64,000 nt of DNA from NCBI GenBank assembly GCA_963827335.1, contig CAWHAP010000002.1:124001-188000 (forward strand). Direction: 5' to 3'. The translations under genes and the position numbers were made by a program. Within the stretch, counting starts at the first letter, position 1; every line of letters starts with the position of its first letter. Positions 7,079 through 15,847 of the stretch are shown piece by piece. The notes beneath the pieces are model-generated. The model did no database searches. It saw nothing but the letters and a program-made list of their open reading frames with translations, and was not told where the DNA came from. The stretch comes from DASQMT01 sp963827335. Its GTDB lineage: Bacteria; Actinomycetota; Thermoleophilia; Solirubrobacterales; Solirubrobacteraceae.

Positions 7079-8812
7079 ATGCCAGATCCTCGCCCGCGCA
7101 CCCGCTACATCTTCGTCACCGGCGGCGTCGTCTCGTCGCTCGGCAAGGGCATAGCGGCGGCCTCCATCGGCCGCCTGCTCGTCGCCCGGGGCCTCAAGGT
7201 CGCCCTCCAGAAGTTCGACCCGTACATCAACGTCGACCCCGGCACGATGTCGCCGTTCCAGCACGGCGAGGTGTTCGTGACCGAGGACGGCGCGGAGACC
7301 GACCTCGACCTGGGCCACTACGAGCGGTTCACCGACGCGAACACGTCGCGCGCGTCGAACGTCACCGCGGGCGCGATCTACAACTCGGTCATCCGCAAGG
7401 AGCGTCGCGGCGACTACCTCGGCGGCACCGTGCAGGTCGTCCCGCACATCACGGACGAGATCAAGCACCGCATCCAGCTCGTGGGCGAGAGCCAGGACGT
7501 CGACGTGGTCATCACGGAGATCGGCGGCACGGTGGGCGACATCGAGTCGCTCCCGTTCCTGGAGGCCATCCGGCAGTTCCCGGTCGACGTCGGCCGGCGC
7601 CGGTGCATGTTCATCCATCTCACGCTCGTGCCCTACATCGGCCACGCCGGTGAGCTCAAGACGAAGCCGACGCAGCACTCGGTCAACGAGCTGCGCCGGA
7701 TCGGCATCCAGCCCGACATGGTCGTGTGCCGCTCCGAGGGCGGGCTGTCCTACGACATCCGCAAGAAGATCGCGCTGTTCGCGTCCCTGCCCGTCGAGGC
7801 CGTCGTCTCCGCCCGCGACGTCGACCTGATCTACAAGGTGCCGCTCTACTTCCAGGCCGAGGGCGTCGACGACTTCGTGCTCGACCACTTCGGCATGGAG
7901 GCGGCCGCGCCGGACCTCGGCTCGTGGAAGGGGTTCATCGAGAAGGCGGGCGCCGCGCAGCAGCACGCGCCGGTCCGCATCGCGCTCGTCGGCAAGTACG
8001 TGCAGCTCGAGGACGCCTACCTCTCCGTCGTGGAGGCGCTGCGCCACTCGGGCTTCGAGCACGGCTGCCCGGTCGAGGTCGACTGGGTCGACTCCGAGAC
8101 CGTGGACGACGACGCGGTCATGCGCCGCATCGAGGAGGCCGACGGCATCCTCATCCCCGGCGGGTTCGGCGAGCGCGGTATCGAGGGCAAGATCGCGGCC
8201 GCGCGGGTCGCGCGCGAGCAGGGCATCCCGTACCTGGGGATCTGCCTCGGCATGCAGATGGCGGTCGCCGAGTTCGCACGGCACGTCGTCGGCATGGAGA
8301 ACGCGAACTCCAGCGAGTTCGACCCGCAGACGCCCTACCCGGTCGTCGACCTGCTGCCCGAGCAGAAGGAGGTCGCCGACATGGGCGGCACCATGCGGCT
8401 CGGCGCCGATCCGGTGAAGCTGCACCCCGGCACGCGGGCGCGGGAGCTCTACGGCGAGGCCGTCATCTACGAGCGCCACCGCCACCGCTACGAGGTCAAC
8501 AACTTCCTGCGGCGCAGGATCGAGGCCGCCGGCCTCGTCGTCTCGGGCACCACGCCGGACGAGCGGCTCGTCGAGGTGATCGAGCTGCCCGACCACCCGT
8601 TCTTCGTCGCCTCGCAGTACCACCCGGAGTTCAAGTCGCGCCCCGACCGCCCCGCACCGCTGTTCCGCGAGTTCGTCGGGGCCGCGCAGCGCTACGCCGC
8701 CGAACGGCGGCCGCACGAGCTGCCGGAGACGGACGAGCCGATCCGCGTCGGCCGGCCGGACGTGAGCGAGCACGCACCGGCCGAGCCCACGGGCCGCTTC
8801 CAGCAGCGCTGA
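7079..8812 (+). CDS. pyrG: CTP synthase
   Basis: 577 residues, normal length. Residues 1-270 are the ATP/UTP-binding synthetase domain, opening with the P-loop-like TGGVVSSLGKGI and the KFDPYINVDPGTMSPFQHGEVFV block. Residues ~290-555 are a class I glutamine amidotransferase: nucleophile Cys in GICLGMQ near residue 388 and the His/Glu pair in QYHPEF near residue 518. The enzyme aminates UTP to CTP using glutamine, the last step of pyrimidine nucleotide synthesis. It is followed after one base by an M20 peptidase gene, so the two are probably co-transcribed. A short Pro/Glu-rich tail follows the amidotransferase domain. Confidence 0.97.
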   Translation: MPDPRPRTRYIFVTGGVVSSLGKGIAAASIGRLLVARGLKVALQKFDPYINVDPGTMSPFQHGEVFVTEDGAETDLDLGHYERFTDANTSRASNVTAGAIYNSVIRKERRGDYLGGTVQVVPHITDEIKHRIQLVGESQDVDVVITEIGGTVGDIESLPFLEAIRQFPVDVGRRRCMFIHLTLVPYIGHAGELKTKPTQHSVNELRRIGIQPDMVVCRSEGGLSYDIRKKIALFASLPVEAVVSARDVDLIYKVPLYFQAEGVDDFVLDHFGMEAAAPDLGSWKGFIEKAGAAQQHAPVRIALVGKYVQLEDAYLSVVEALRHSGFEHGCPVEVDWVDSETVDDDAVMRRIEEADGILIPGGFGERGIEGKIAAARVAREQGIPYLGICLGMQMAVAEFARHVVGMENANSSEFDPQTPYPVVDLLPEQKEVADMGGTMRLGADPVKLHPGTRARELYGEAVIYERHRHRYEVNNFLRRRIEAAGLVVSGTTPDERLVEVIELPDHPFFVASQYHPEFKSRPDRPAPLFREFVGAAQRYAAERRPHELPETDEPIRVGRPDVSEHAPAEPTGRFQQR

Positions 8813-8813
8813 C

Positions 8814-9941
8814 GTGCGGCCGGCCAGCGAGGCCGAGCGCGGGCGGCTGAACCACACCTTCAGCGAGCTCTGCCGCATCCCGAGCCCGTTCGGGCACGAG
8901 GCGGACGTCGCCGCCCACGTCACGCGCGAGCTGGAGGCCATGGGGCTCGCGGTCGAGGCCGATCCCCGCGGCAACCTGCTCGCGCGGATCCCCTCCATGC
9001 GGCGTCCCAACGGCCGCGCCGAGCGCACCGTGCTGCTCTGCGCGCACCTCGACACCGTGGCCGTCGCCGCTGAGATCGAGCCGGTGGTCGTCGACGGCGG
9101 TTGGGAGAACGCGCACGACGCGATCCTCGGCGCCGACAACAAGGCCGCCGTGGCCGTGTTCCTCGAGGTCGCGCGGCGCGCGAGCATCGAGGGCGCGCCC
9201 GTCGGGATCGAGCTCTTGCTGACGGTGGAGGAGGAGAACGCGCTCGCCGGCGCCAAGGACTTCGACGCCTCGGTCCTGCGCGCGGACTTCGGGTTCGTCT
9301 TCGACCACGCGACCCCGATCGGCGAGGTGATCGTCGCCTCCCCGACGTACTTCCGCATCGGCGCCGAGTTCCGCGGGCAGGCGGCGCACGCCGGCATCCG
9401 CCCCGAGGCCGGGCGCTCGGCCGTGCTCGCCGCCGTGCACGCGATCCAGGCGATGCCGCACGGGCGGATCGACGACGAGACGACCGCCAACGTCGGGTCG
9501 ATCCAGGGCGGCGTCGGGTCCACCAACGTGGTGCCGGACCGCTGCCGGCTGCTCGCCGAGGTGCGCTCGCTGGACGCCGACCGGGCCGAGCAGGTGGTGG
9601 CGGAGATGATCGACGCGATCCAGGACGGCGCCGCAGCGGGCGAGTGCGACGTGGACGTGACCTGCGAGAAGCTGTTCACCGGCTACCGGCAGAAGGGCAC
9701 GGCGCCGCCGGTCGTGGCCGCCGAGGCCGCCCTGCGGGCCTGCGGCTACGAGCCGGTCCGCGTCGCCACCGGCGGCGGGTCGGATGCGAACGCGCTCGCG
9801 CTGCACGGGGTCGAATGCGTCAACGTCGCCAACGGCACCGAGCGCAACCACGAGCCCACCGAGCGCGTCAGCGTCGTGGCGCTGGAGAGCGCGTTCGACG
9901 TGTGCCTGGCGCTGCTCGACGAGGCGGCGGCGCTGCCATGA
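8814..9941 (+). CDS. M20 family metallopeptidase, tripeptidase T-like
   Basis: 375 residues from GTG 8814, one base after the pyrG stop. M20 zinc-ligand motifs are visible: LLCAHLDTVAV (His-Asp), ILGADNKAAVAV (bridging Asp), TVEEENALAG (catalytic Glu pair) and, at the C-terminus, GTERNHEPTE with the final His ligand. The lid domain between is intact. The aminopeptidase-like members closest in pattern (PepT/PepT2) release N-terminal residues from small peptides in the cytoplasm. Exact specificity is not fixed by sequence. The stop overlaps the next ATG (ATGA), tying it to the Nudix gene. Confidence 0.85.
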   Translation: MRPASEAERGRLNHTFSELCRIPSPFGHEADVAAHVTRELEAMGLAVEADPRGNLLARIPSMRRPNGRAERTVLLCAHLDTVAVAAEIEPVVVDGGWENAHDAILGADNKAAVAVFLEVARRASIEGAPVGIELLLTVEEENALAGAKDFDASVLRADFGFVFDHATPIGEVIVASPTYFRIGAEFRGQAAHAGIRPEAGRSAVLAAVHAIQAMPHGRIDDETTANVGSIQGGVGSTNVVPDRCRLLAEVRSLDADRAEQVVAEMIDAIQDGAAAGECDVDVTCEKLFTGYRQKGTAPPVVAAEAALRACGYEPVRVATGGGSDANALALHGVECVNVANGTERNHEPTERVSVVALESAFDVCLALLDEAAALP

Positions 9942-10468
9942 GCTCGCGCTTCGAGCGCCTCGCGGCGCGGCGGGTGTTCGAGGGCCCGGTCTTCGCCGTG
10001 CAGGAGGGGCGCTTCCGCCACGAGGACGGCGAGGAGGTCACCCGCCAGTGGGTCGAGCACCCGGGGTCCGTCGGGATCGTCGCCCACGACGGCGAGCACG
10101 TCTGGCTGGTGCGCCAGCCGCGCGAGGCCGTCGGGCAGCCGGACGTGCTCGAGCTGCCGGCCGGGAAGCTCGACGAGGCGGGGGAGAGCCCGCTGGAGTG
10201 CGCGCGGCGCGAGCTCGCCGAGGAGATCGGCAAGGCCGCGGCCGGGTGGGAGCACCTCAAGACCTACTACGCCTCGGTCGGCTTCACCGACGAGGTCGTC
10301 CACGTCTTCCTGGCCACGGGCCTGAGCGACGACCCGGGGCACGAGATCGAGGGCGAGCGGATCGCCCTGGAGCCCCGCCCGCTCGCCGAGCTCGACGCGC
10401 TGATCGCCGAGGTCCAGGACGCCAAGACGGTGATCGGCCTGCTGCTGCTGCGCGACCGGCTCGGCTGA
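9938..10468 (+). CDS. Nudix hydrolase, ADP-ribose pyrophosphatase-like
   Basis: 176 residues; ATG 9938 overlaps the stop of the M20 gene. The Nudix box is GKLDEAGE...ARRELAEEIG around residues 75-98, preceded by LELPAG as in ADP-ribose pyrophosphatases (YqiE/NudF group); relative to the common GKLDPGE form there is one extra residue in the loop before the Glu. The family hydrolyses ADP-ribose to AMP and ribose 5-phosphate with Mg. Position between a peptidase and xerD is a frequent order in Gram-positive bacteria, where the Nudix gene often precedes xerD. Confidence 0.88.
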   Translation: MSSRFERLAARRVFEGPVFAVQEGRFRHEDGEEVTRQWVEHPGSVGIVAHDGEHVWLVRQPREAVGQPDVLELPAGKLDEAGESPLECARRELAEEIGKAAAGWEHLKTYYASVGFTDEVVHVFLATGLSDDPGHEIEGERIALEPRPLAELDALIAEVQDAKTVIGLLLLRDRLG

Positions 10469-10522
10469 ACGCGGCGTTGCACCGGGCAGGCGGCGCACGC
10501 CCGGCGGCGAACCTGAGCCTCG

Positions 10523-11470
10523 ATGGCCATCGCCACCCCGCCGCCCGCGCGCACGCTGCCGTTCGAGCACCTGCTGCTCGACTTCCTCGCCTACCTGGAG
10601 TTCGAGCGCGGCCTGTCGCGCAACACCCTCGAGGCGTACCGCTCCGACCTGCTCCAGTACGGCGAGTGGCTGCGGCGCACAGAGCACGACCCGCTCGCCG
10701 TCGGCCACACCGAGCTGAGCGCGTTCGCGGACGAGATCGCCACGGGGCGCGAGGACAAGCCGCCGGCGGCGACGGCGACGATCCAGCGCAAGATCGCCTG
10801 CCTGCGCTCCTTCTACCGCCACCTGCGCCGCACGGCGGTGCTCGCCACCGACCCGACCGCCCACCTGCGCGCCCCGAAGGAGGGCCGCAAGCTGCCGCAG
10901 GTCCTCAGCCGCGACGAGGTCGCCGAGCTGCTGCGCCAGCCGCGCGGGACCGAGCCGGCGGCGCTGCGTGACCGCGCGCTGCTGGAGACGATGTACGCCT
11001 GCGGCCTGCGCGCGTCGGAGGCGATCGGGCTCGAGGTCGGCGACGTCGACCTCGAGGCAGGGATCCTGCGCGCGCGGGGCAAGGGCGCCAAGGAGCGCCT
11101 GGTGCCGGTGGGGTCGGCCGCCGCCACGGCCCTGAGCGCCTACCTCGAGCGCGGCCGGGCGCGGCTCGTCGGCGACCGCTGGGAGGCGCGGCTGTTCGTC
11201 AACCAGCGCGGCGGCGGGCTGACGCGCCAGGGCCTCTACAAGATCGTGCAGCGCCACGCGGCGAGCGCCGGGCTGGCGTCCAAGATGAGCCCGCACACGC
11301 TGCGCCACACGTTCGCCACGCACCTGCTGGCCGGCGGTTGCGACCTGCGCTCGCTGCAGGAGATGCTGGGGCACGCCGACATCGCCACGACCCAGCTCTA
11401 CACGCACCTCTCGGCCGAGCGGCTCAAGGACGTCTACTTCGACGCCCACCCCCGCGCGCGGACCGGCTGA
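10523..11470 (+). CDS. xerD: Site-specific tyrosine recombinase XerD
   Basis: 315 residues. An N-terminal SAM-like core-binding domain (residues ~12-105, LDFLAYLEFERGLSRNTL) precedes the catalytic domain with the tetrad Arg in ACGLRASEA, His/Arg in SPHTLRHTFATH, His in LGHADI and nucleophile Tyr in TTQLYTH. Length and gene neighbourhood (Nudix upstream, deoB downstream) match the chromosomal XerD that resolves chromosome dimers at dif with XerC and FtsK. No attachment-site repeat or phage gene lies nearby, so this is not an integrase of a mobile element. Confidence 0.93.
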   Translation: MAIATPPPARTLPFEHLLLDFLAYLEFERGLSRNTLEAYRSDLLQYGEWLRRTEHDPLAVGHTELSAFADEIATGREDKPPAATATIQRKIACLRSFYRHLRRTAVLATDPTAHLRAPKEGRKLPQVLSRDEVAELLRQPRGTEPAALRDRALLETMYACGLRASEAIGLEVGDVDLEAGILRARGKGAKERLVPVGSAAATALSAYLERGRARLVGDRWEARLFVNQRGGGLTRQGLYKIVQRHAASAGLASKMSPHTLRHTFATHLLAGGCDLRSLQEMLGHADIATTQLYTHLSAERLKDVYFDAHPRARTG

Positions 11471-11488
11471 CCTGCCATCCTGCGCGCC

Positions 11489-12640
11489 GTGGATCGGCGC
11501 GCGTTCGTGATCGTCCTGGACGCCTGCGGCGCGGGCGAGCTGCCCGATTCCGGCGACTACGGGGACGCCGGCGCGAACACGCTGGGCCACGTCGCCGAGG
11601 CGGCCGGGGGGCTGGACCTGCCGGTCCTCCAGCGGCTCGGGCTCGGCTCCGCGCTGCCGTTGCAAGGATGCCCGCCCGCGGAGGCGCCGGTGCTCCACGG
11701 CCGGCTGCACCCGCTCGGACCGGGCAAGGACACCATCACCGGGCACTGGGAGCTGATGGGGGCGATCACGCCCGTCGCGCTGCGCACCTACCCCGACGGC
11801 TTCCCCGCCGACGTGCTCGACCAGCTGCGCGACGCGACCGGCCGCGGCGTGCTGTGCAACCGGCCGTACTCGGGCACCGCGGTGATCGACGACTTCGGCG
11901 AGGAGCACCTGCGCACGGGCCAGCTCATCGTCTACACGTCGGCCGACTCGGTGCTGCAGATCGCCGCGCACGACGCCGAGGTGCCGCAGGCCGAGCTCTA
12001 TGCGGCCTGTGCCGCGGCGCGCGAGATCATGAGCGGCGAGCACGCGGTGGGGCGGGTCATCGCCCGCCCCTTCAAGGGCACGCCCGGCGCGTTCGCGCGC
12101 ACGGCCGGGCGCAAGGACTTCGCCCTGGACCCGCCGGGCCGCACCTACCTGGACGAGCTGCGGGCGGACGGGATCGCGGTCCACACCGTCGGCAAGATCG
12201 GCTCGGTGTTCAACCACATCGGCGTCGACCACGAGCACCCCGGCGCGGACAACCCGACGGCGATCGCCGAGACCACGCGGCTGCTGGACGAGCTGGACGG
12301 CGGCTTCGTGTTCGCCAACCTCGTCGAGACCGACCAGGTCTACGGCCACCGCCAGGACGTGGAGGGCTTCCACGGCGCGCTGCGGGCGATCGACGACGCG
12401 GTGGCCGCCTGGCTCGAGCGGACCGACCCGGCGCGCGACCTGCTCGTGATCACCGCCGACCACGGCTGCGACCCGACCACGCCGGGGACCGACCACACGC
12501 GCGAGCACGTGCCGCTGCTGGCGTCGTTCGACGGGCACGGCGGACGGCGCCACGACGGGCCGTTCGCCGACGTGGGGGCCAGCGTGCTCCGCTGGCTGGC
12601 CGGGCGCGACGCGCCGCTGCCCGGCACGCCGTTCCTCTAG
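11489..12640 (+). CDS. deoB: Phosphopentomutase
   Basis: 383 residues from GTG 11489, 18 bases after xerD. It opens with the alkaline-phosphatase-superfamily metal site VIVLDACGAGELPDS and has GKDTITGHWELMG near residue 75 and the second metal cluster ETDQVYGHR and TADHGCDPTTPGTDHTREH (read in two parts). Phosphopentomutase moves phosphate between C1 and C5 of ribose or deoxyribose in nucleoside salvage, using two Mn ions. CATCCT lies 7 bases upstream of the start, a weaker version of the leaderless motif. No other nucleoside-catabolic gene is adjacent. Confidence 0.95.
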   Translation: MDRRAFVIVLDACGAGELPDSGDYGDAGANTLGHVAEAAGGLDLPVLQRLGLGSALPLQGCPPAEAPVLHGRLHPLGPGKDTITGHWELMGAITPVALRTYPDGFPADVLDQLRDATGRGVLCNRPYSGTAVIDDFGEEHLRTGQLIVYTSADSVLQIAAHDAEVPQAELYAACAAAREIMSGEHAVGRVIARPFKGTPGAFARTAGRKDFALDPPGRTYLDELRADGIAVHTVGKIGSVFNHIGVDHEHPGADNPTAIAETTRLLDELDGGFVFANLVETDQVYGHRQDVEGFHGALRAIDDAVAAWLERTDPARDLLVITADHGCDPTTPGTDHTREHVPLLASFDGHGGRRHDGPFADVGASVLRWLAGRDAPLPGTPFL

Positions 12641-12682
12641 CCGTTTGCCGCGCGCGCGGTTCGGGGCACACTGTGCGCCGTC

Positions 12683-13927
12683 ATGTGCCGCCGCCTCCTC
12701 CTCGCCGGGCTCGCCGGACTCGTCCTGGCGGGCTGCGGCGGCGGTGGCGGCGATCCCGCGAAGCCGGCGGAGGACCCGGGGCCCAGCGGCGAGGCGCAGG
12801 AGGCGCTCGACGAGCTCGACGCGAACGCCCGGCCGCGCGACGACGCCGGCGACGTCGGCCGGCTCCTGCGCGAGCGGGCCACGGCGCTCGAGGCGGACGA
12901 CATCCTGGCGCTCGAGGCCACCGCGACGGGCGAGCAGCGCGCCGCCGACCACCGCAACGCGCGGCGGACCAAGCAGCTGCGGATCGAGCGCATCCGCTAC
13001 GCGGTCGACGACCTGCGGACGGACGGGGCCTCGGCCACGGCGGCGGTCGCGATGTCCTATCGGGTGCGCGGCATGGCGCGCCCGTTCATCACCGCGCGGA
13101 AGCTGACGCTGCGCCGGCGGTCCGTCGGCTGGCGCGTGGCCTCGGACGAGCCGGCGCGCGAGCGGCTGCCGTGGGAGGTCGCGGCGTTCCGCGCCACCCG
13201 GACGCGCCACGTGGTGCTGCTGACGCCGCCCGGCGTCGACCCGGGCGAGCTGCGTCCCGGGCTGGAACGCGCATACCGCGACATTCGCAGGGACCTGCCC
13301 AGCCGCGACCTCCCGCGGCGCGTCCTGGTCCTCGCCGCCGCCGGCGCGCGGATGACCGAGCAGCTCAACGGCCGCCTCGCGCGCGGCGTCGTCGCCGTCG
13401 CGAACGTGTCGGTGCTCTACCGCCCCGGGCCCGCGAAGGAGGTCGGGCGCGTCCTGGCGCAGCGCCTGATCGTCGTCCACGACCGCTGGCGCCGCCTGCC
13501 GGCCGCGGAGCGGCAGTCGACGCTCGTGCACGAGATGACGCACACGGCCATGGATCCGGACACGTCCGGGCGCACGCCCGCCTGGCTCGCCGAGGGCATG
13601 GCCATGTACGTGTCCGGCGACGACCGCACCGCCGAGGCCACCGCCCGCGCGAGTGGCCTGGGCCCGATGATGAAGCTCGGCCGGATCTCGCGCCCCGGCT
13701 CGATCTTCCGCCTCGGCGGGAGCGAGCAGGGCGCCGCCTACGCGTCCGCCTCGGCCGCGGCCCATGCGATCGTGGCGCGCGCCGGCACGAAGGGCCTGTT
13801 CCGGGTCTACGACGCGTTCAACGACGGCCGCTTCCGCGGCCCGCCGGGGGCGCGGCTGACCGACCGCGTGCTGCGTCGCAGCGTCGGCCTCTCGCTCGCC
13901 GAGCTGGACGCGCAGATCGCCGGCTGA
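12683..13927 (+). CDS. Lipoprotein with HExxH zinc-peptidase-like motif
   Basis: 414 residues. The N-terminus is a lipoprotein signal: MCRRLLLAGLAGLVLAG then Cys in a LAGC lipobox, followed by Gly-rich linker, so it should be anchored outside the membrane. Residues ~45-165 resemble a small alpha/beta NTF2- or SnoaL-like region; the C-terminal half contains HEMTHTAM near residue 281 followed by WLAEGMAMYV about 20 residues later, which is the HExxH + Glu arrangement of gluzincin peptidases. No family name can be given with certainty. It may be a cell-surface peptidase or an inactive relative. Its neighbours deoB and mutM give no functional hint. Confidence 0.72.
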   Translation: MCRRLLLAGLAGLVLAGCGGGGGDPAKPAEDPGPSGEAQEALDELDANARPRDDAGDVGRLLRERATALEADDILALEATATGEQRAADHRNARRTKQLRIERIRYAVDDLRTDGASATAAVAMSYRVRGMARPFITARKLTLRRRSVGWRVASDEPARERLPWEVAAFRATRTRHVVLLTPPGVDPGELRPGLERAYRDIRRDLPSRDLPRRVLVLAAAGARMTEQLNGRLARGVVAVANVSVLYRPGPAKEVGRVLAQRLIVVHDRWRRLPAAERQSTLVHEMTHTAMDPDTSGRTPAWLAEGMAMYVSGDDRTAEATARASGLGPMMKLGRISRPGSIFRLGGSEQGAAYASASAAAHAIVARAGTKGLFRVYDAFNDGRFRGPPGARLTDRVLRRSVGLSLAELDAQIAG

Positions 13928-13948
13928 GCGTCTGCCACGCTAGGTCGC

Positions 13949-14836
13949 GTGCCGGAGCTGCCCGAGGTCGAGACCATCCGCCGCCATCTCGCGCCCCACG
14001 TGGAGGGACGGGTGCTGGCGGAGCTCGAGGTGCGCGATCCGCGCTGGTGCCGGCCCCTGGCGGGCGACGAGCTGGCCGCGGCGGTCGCCGGCCGCCGCGT
14101 CGAGGCGCTGGCCCGGCGCGGCAAGTACCTGATCTGGGAGCTCGAGGACGACGTCCACCTGCTGATGCACCTCCGGATGACGGGCACGCTGCTGCTGGAC
14201 CCGCCCGCCCCGCCGCGCCACGCGCGCGTGCGCTTCGGGCTGAGCGGCGGGCGCGAGCTGATCTTCGACGACCCGCGGCGCTTCGGGACGGGCGAGCTGG
14301 CGCTCGGCGGCGAGGCGCGCGACGCGTTCCTCGCGGCGCGGCTGGGCGTCGAGCCGTTCTCGGCCGACTTCACGAGCGCGCACCTGTACGCGCTCACGCG
14401 CGCCAGCCGGGCGCCGATCAAGGCGTTCCTGCTCGATCAGCGCAAGCTGGCCGGCGTCGGGAACATCTACGCCGACGAGGCGCTGTTCCGGGCGCGCATC
14501 CATCCGCTGCGCCCCGCTCGGCGGCTCACGCGCAAGCAGGTCGCCGGGCTGCGCGACGCGGTCGTGGCGTCGCTCGAGGCGGGTGTGGCGGCGAAGGGCG
14601 CGTCGATCGACGACTTCCGCCACCCGGACGGCGTCCAGGGCTCGTTCCAGACCCGCTTCCTGATCCACCTGCGCGAGGGCGAGCCGTGCCTGGCGTGCGG
14701 GCGGACGGTGCGCAAGCTGCGCGCCGCAGGGCGCGGGACCTACGTGTGCGAGGGATGCCAGCCCAGGCCGCGCGCTCAGGCGGCGGCGCGGAACTCGGCC
14801 AGGCGGCCCGAGCGGTCGGCCGCGGCGAGCTCCTGA
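13949..14836 (+). CDS. mutM: Formamidopyrimidine-DNA glycosylase
   Basis: 295 residues from GTG 13949. After the initiator comes the catalytic PELPEVE (N-terminal Pro is the nucleophile), then the H2TH helices (RKLAGVGNIYADEALF near residue 165) and a C-terminal zinc finger CLACGRT...CEGC. The enzyme excises 8-oxoG and FaPy lesions from DNA. The family normally ends just after the zinc finger; here about 21 Arg/Ala-rich residues follow, and these are encoded in DNA that is also the 3' end of a convergent glutaredoxin gene (61 bases of overlap). The tail therefore looks like read-on after loss of the original stop. Confidence 0.93.
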   Translation: MPELPEVETIRRHLAPHVEGRVLAELEVRDPRWCRPLAGDELAAAVAGRRVEALARRGKYLIWELEDDVHLLMHLRMTGTLLLDPPAPPRHARVRFGLSGGRELIFDDPRRFGTGELALGGEARDAFLAARLGVEPFSADFTSAHLYALTRASRAPIKAFLLDQRKLAGVGNIYADEALFRARIHPLRPARRLTRKQVAGLRDAVVASLEAGVAAKGASIDDFRHPDGVQGSFQTRFLIHLREGEPCLACGRTVRKLRAAGRGTYVCEGCQPRPRAQAAARNSARRPERSAAASS

Positions 14837-15033
14837 AAGCCCCCGATCGGCGCGCCGTCCACGATGATCTGCGGGAACGTCATCATGCCCGTGCGCGCGA
14901 CCAGCTCGGCCCGGCCGTCGGCGTCCTTGGCGAGGTTGATCTCCTCGAACGGGATGCCCCGCGCGTTGAGCAGCGCCTTTGCCGTCCGGCAGTAGCCGCA
15001 AGGTTCAGTCGTGTACACCGTGATCCGCGTCAT
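14776..15033 (-). CDS. Glutaredoxin
   Basis: 85 residues on the minus strand, start ATG at 15033. Thioredoxin-fold glutaredoxin with active site CGYC (family usual CPYC) at residues 12-15, the cis-Pro in TFPQIIVDG and the GGFQEL glutathione-binding turn. It reduces disulfides using glutathione or, in Actinomycetota that lack glutathione, another thiol such as mycothiol (mycoredoxin-like use is possible). Tail-to-tail overlap with mutM. Divergent from recO, sharing a 42-base promoter region. Confidence 0.9.
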   Translation of the reverse strand: MTRITVYTTEPCGYCRTAKALLNARGIPFEEINLAKDADGRAELVARTGMMTFPQIIVDGAPIGGFQELAAADRSGRLAEFRAAA

Positions 15034-15075
15034 CACTTCAAAAAGCATAGTGCCCGCTTCCCGACACGGAACCGT
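15034..15075. promoter_or_regulatory. Divergent promoter region between glutaredoxin and recO
   Basis: A short AT-rich island (TTCAAAAAGCATAGT, 15037-15051) lies between the two divergent starts. On the minus strand TATGCT (15049-15044) is a good -10, ten bases before the glutaredoxin ATG. On the plus strand CATAGT may serve recO. No other promoter-like element is present in the gap. Confidence 0.45.
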
Positions 15076-15795
15076 ATGCCCGGAAGCCTGAAGACCGAAG
15101 CCATCGTGCTGCGGTCGATGCGCTACGGCGAGGCGGACCGGATCCTGCACCTGTTCACGCCCGACCGCGGGCGGCTCTCCGCGATCGCCAAGGGGGTGCG
15201 GCGGGCGAAGTCGCGCTTCGGCGGGCGGCTGGAGCCGTACTTCCGGCTGCAGCTGGTGCTCTACCAGGGGCGGAGCGACCTGCTCACGGTCACGAGCGCG
15301 GAGACCGTCCACGGGCATCCGCGGCTGCGCGAGCACGGCGCGGCGCTCGACGGCGCGGCACGCGCCTGCGACGCGGTCGCGCGCATGTTCGACGACCACG
15401 ACGCGCACCGCGGCGTCTACCACCTGCTCGCCAACCAGCTGGCGCTGATCGATGCCGACCCGGCGCGCGCCACGCGCGGCAACGCCCTGGCGTTCCGGCT
15501 CAAGCTGCTGCTCGCGGCCGGGTTCGCTCCGCAGCTGGCGGCGTGCACGGACTGCGGCGAGCGCGAGCACCTCGTCGGGTTCTCCGGGGCGTCCGGCGGC
15601 GTGGTGTGCGGGGCCTGCGAGGCGAGCGCGTTCGCGCTGGGCCAGGACGCGCACGACTTCCTCGTCCTGGCGCTCGGCCGCCCGCTCTCCGAAGCACCCG
15701 ACGCGCCGCCGCGCGCGCTCGCCCAGGCCGAGCGCGCCATCCTCGAGACGCTCGAGCACCACGCGAACCTGCGCCTTCGTCCGGTGGGACCGTGA
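15076..15795 (+). CDS. recO: DNA repair protein RecO
   Basis: 239 residues from ATG 15076. N-terminal OB fold (KTEAIVLRSMRYGEADRIL...FTPDRGRLSAIAKGVRRAKS) and a helical C-terminal domain with a zinc site CTDCG...CGAC near residues 157-180. RecO loads RecA onto SSB-coated DNA with RecR in recombinational repair. The order recO-dgt-dnaG is common in Actinomycetota. Length is normal. Confidence 0.93.
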   Translation: MPGSLKTEAIVLRSMRYGEADRILHLFTPDRGRLSAIAKGVRRAKSRFGGRLEPYFRLQLVLYQGRSDLLTVTSAETVHGHPRLREHGAALDGAARACDAVARMFDDHDAHRGVYHLLANQLALIDADPARATRGNALAFRLKLLLAAGFAPQLAACTDCGEREHLVGFSGASGGVVCGACEASAFALGQDAHDFLVLALGRPLSEAPDAPPRALAQAERAILETLEHHANLRLRPVGP

Positions 15796-15847
15796 CAAAA
15801 CTGCGCAGTCCGCCCAGTGGGGCGGGCCGCGCGTCAGAATGGAGGGC

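Noticed and set aside
10523..11470. Tyrosine recombinase as part of a mobile element
   Set aside because: Length, neighbours (Nudix, deoB) and sequence fit housekeeping XerD; no att-like repeats or phage genes nearby.
15839..15841. ATG 15839 as dgt start
   Set aside because: It has no spacing-consistent promoter; GTG 15848 fits the leaderless pattern better, though the difference is three residues.
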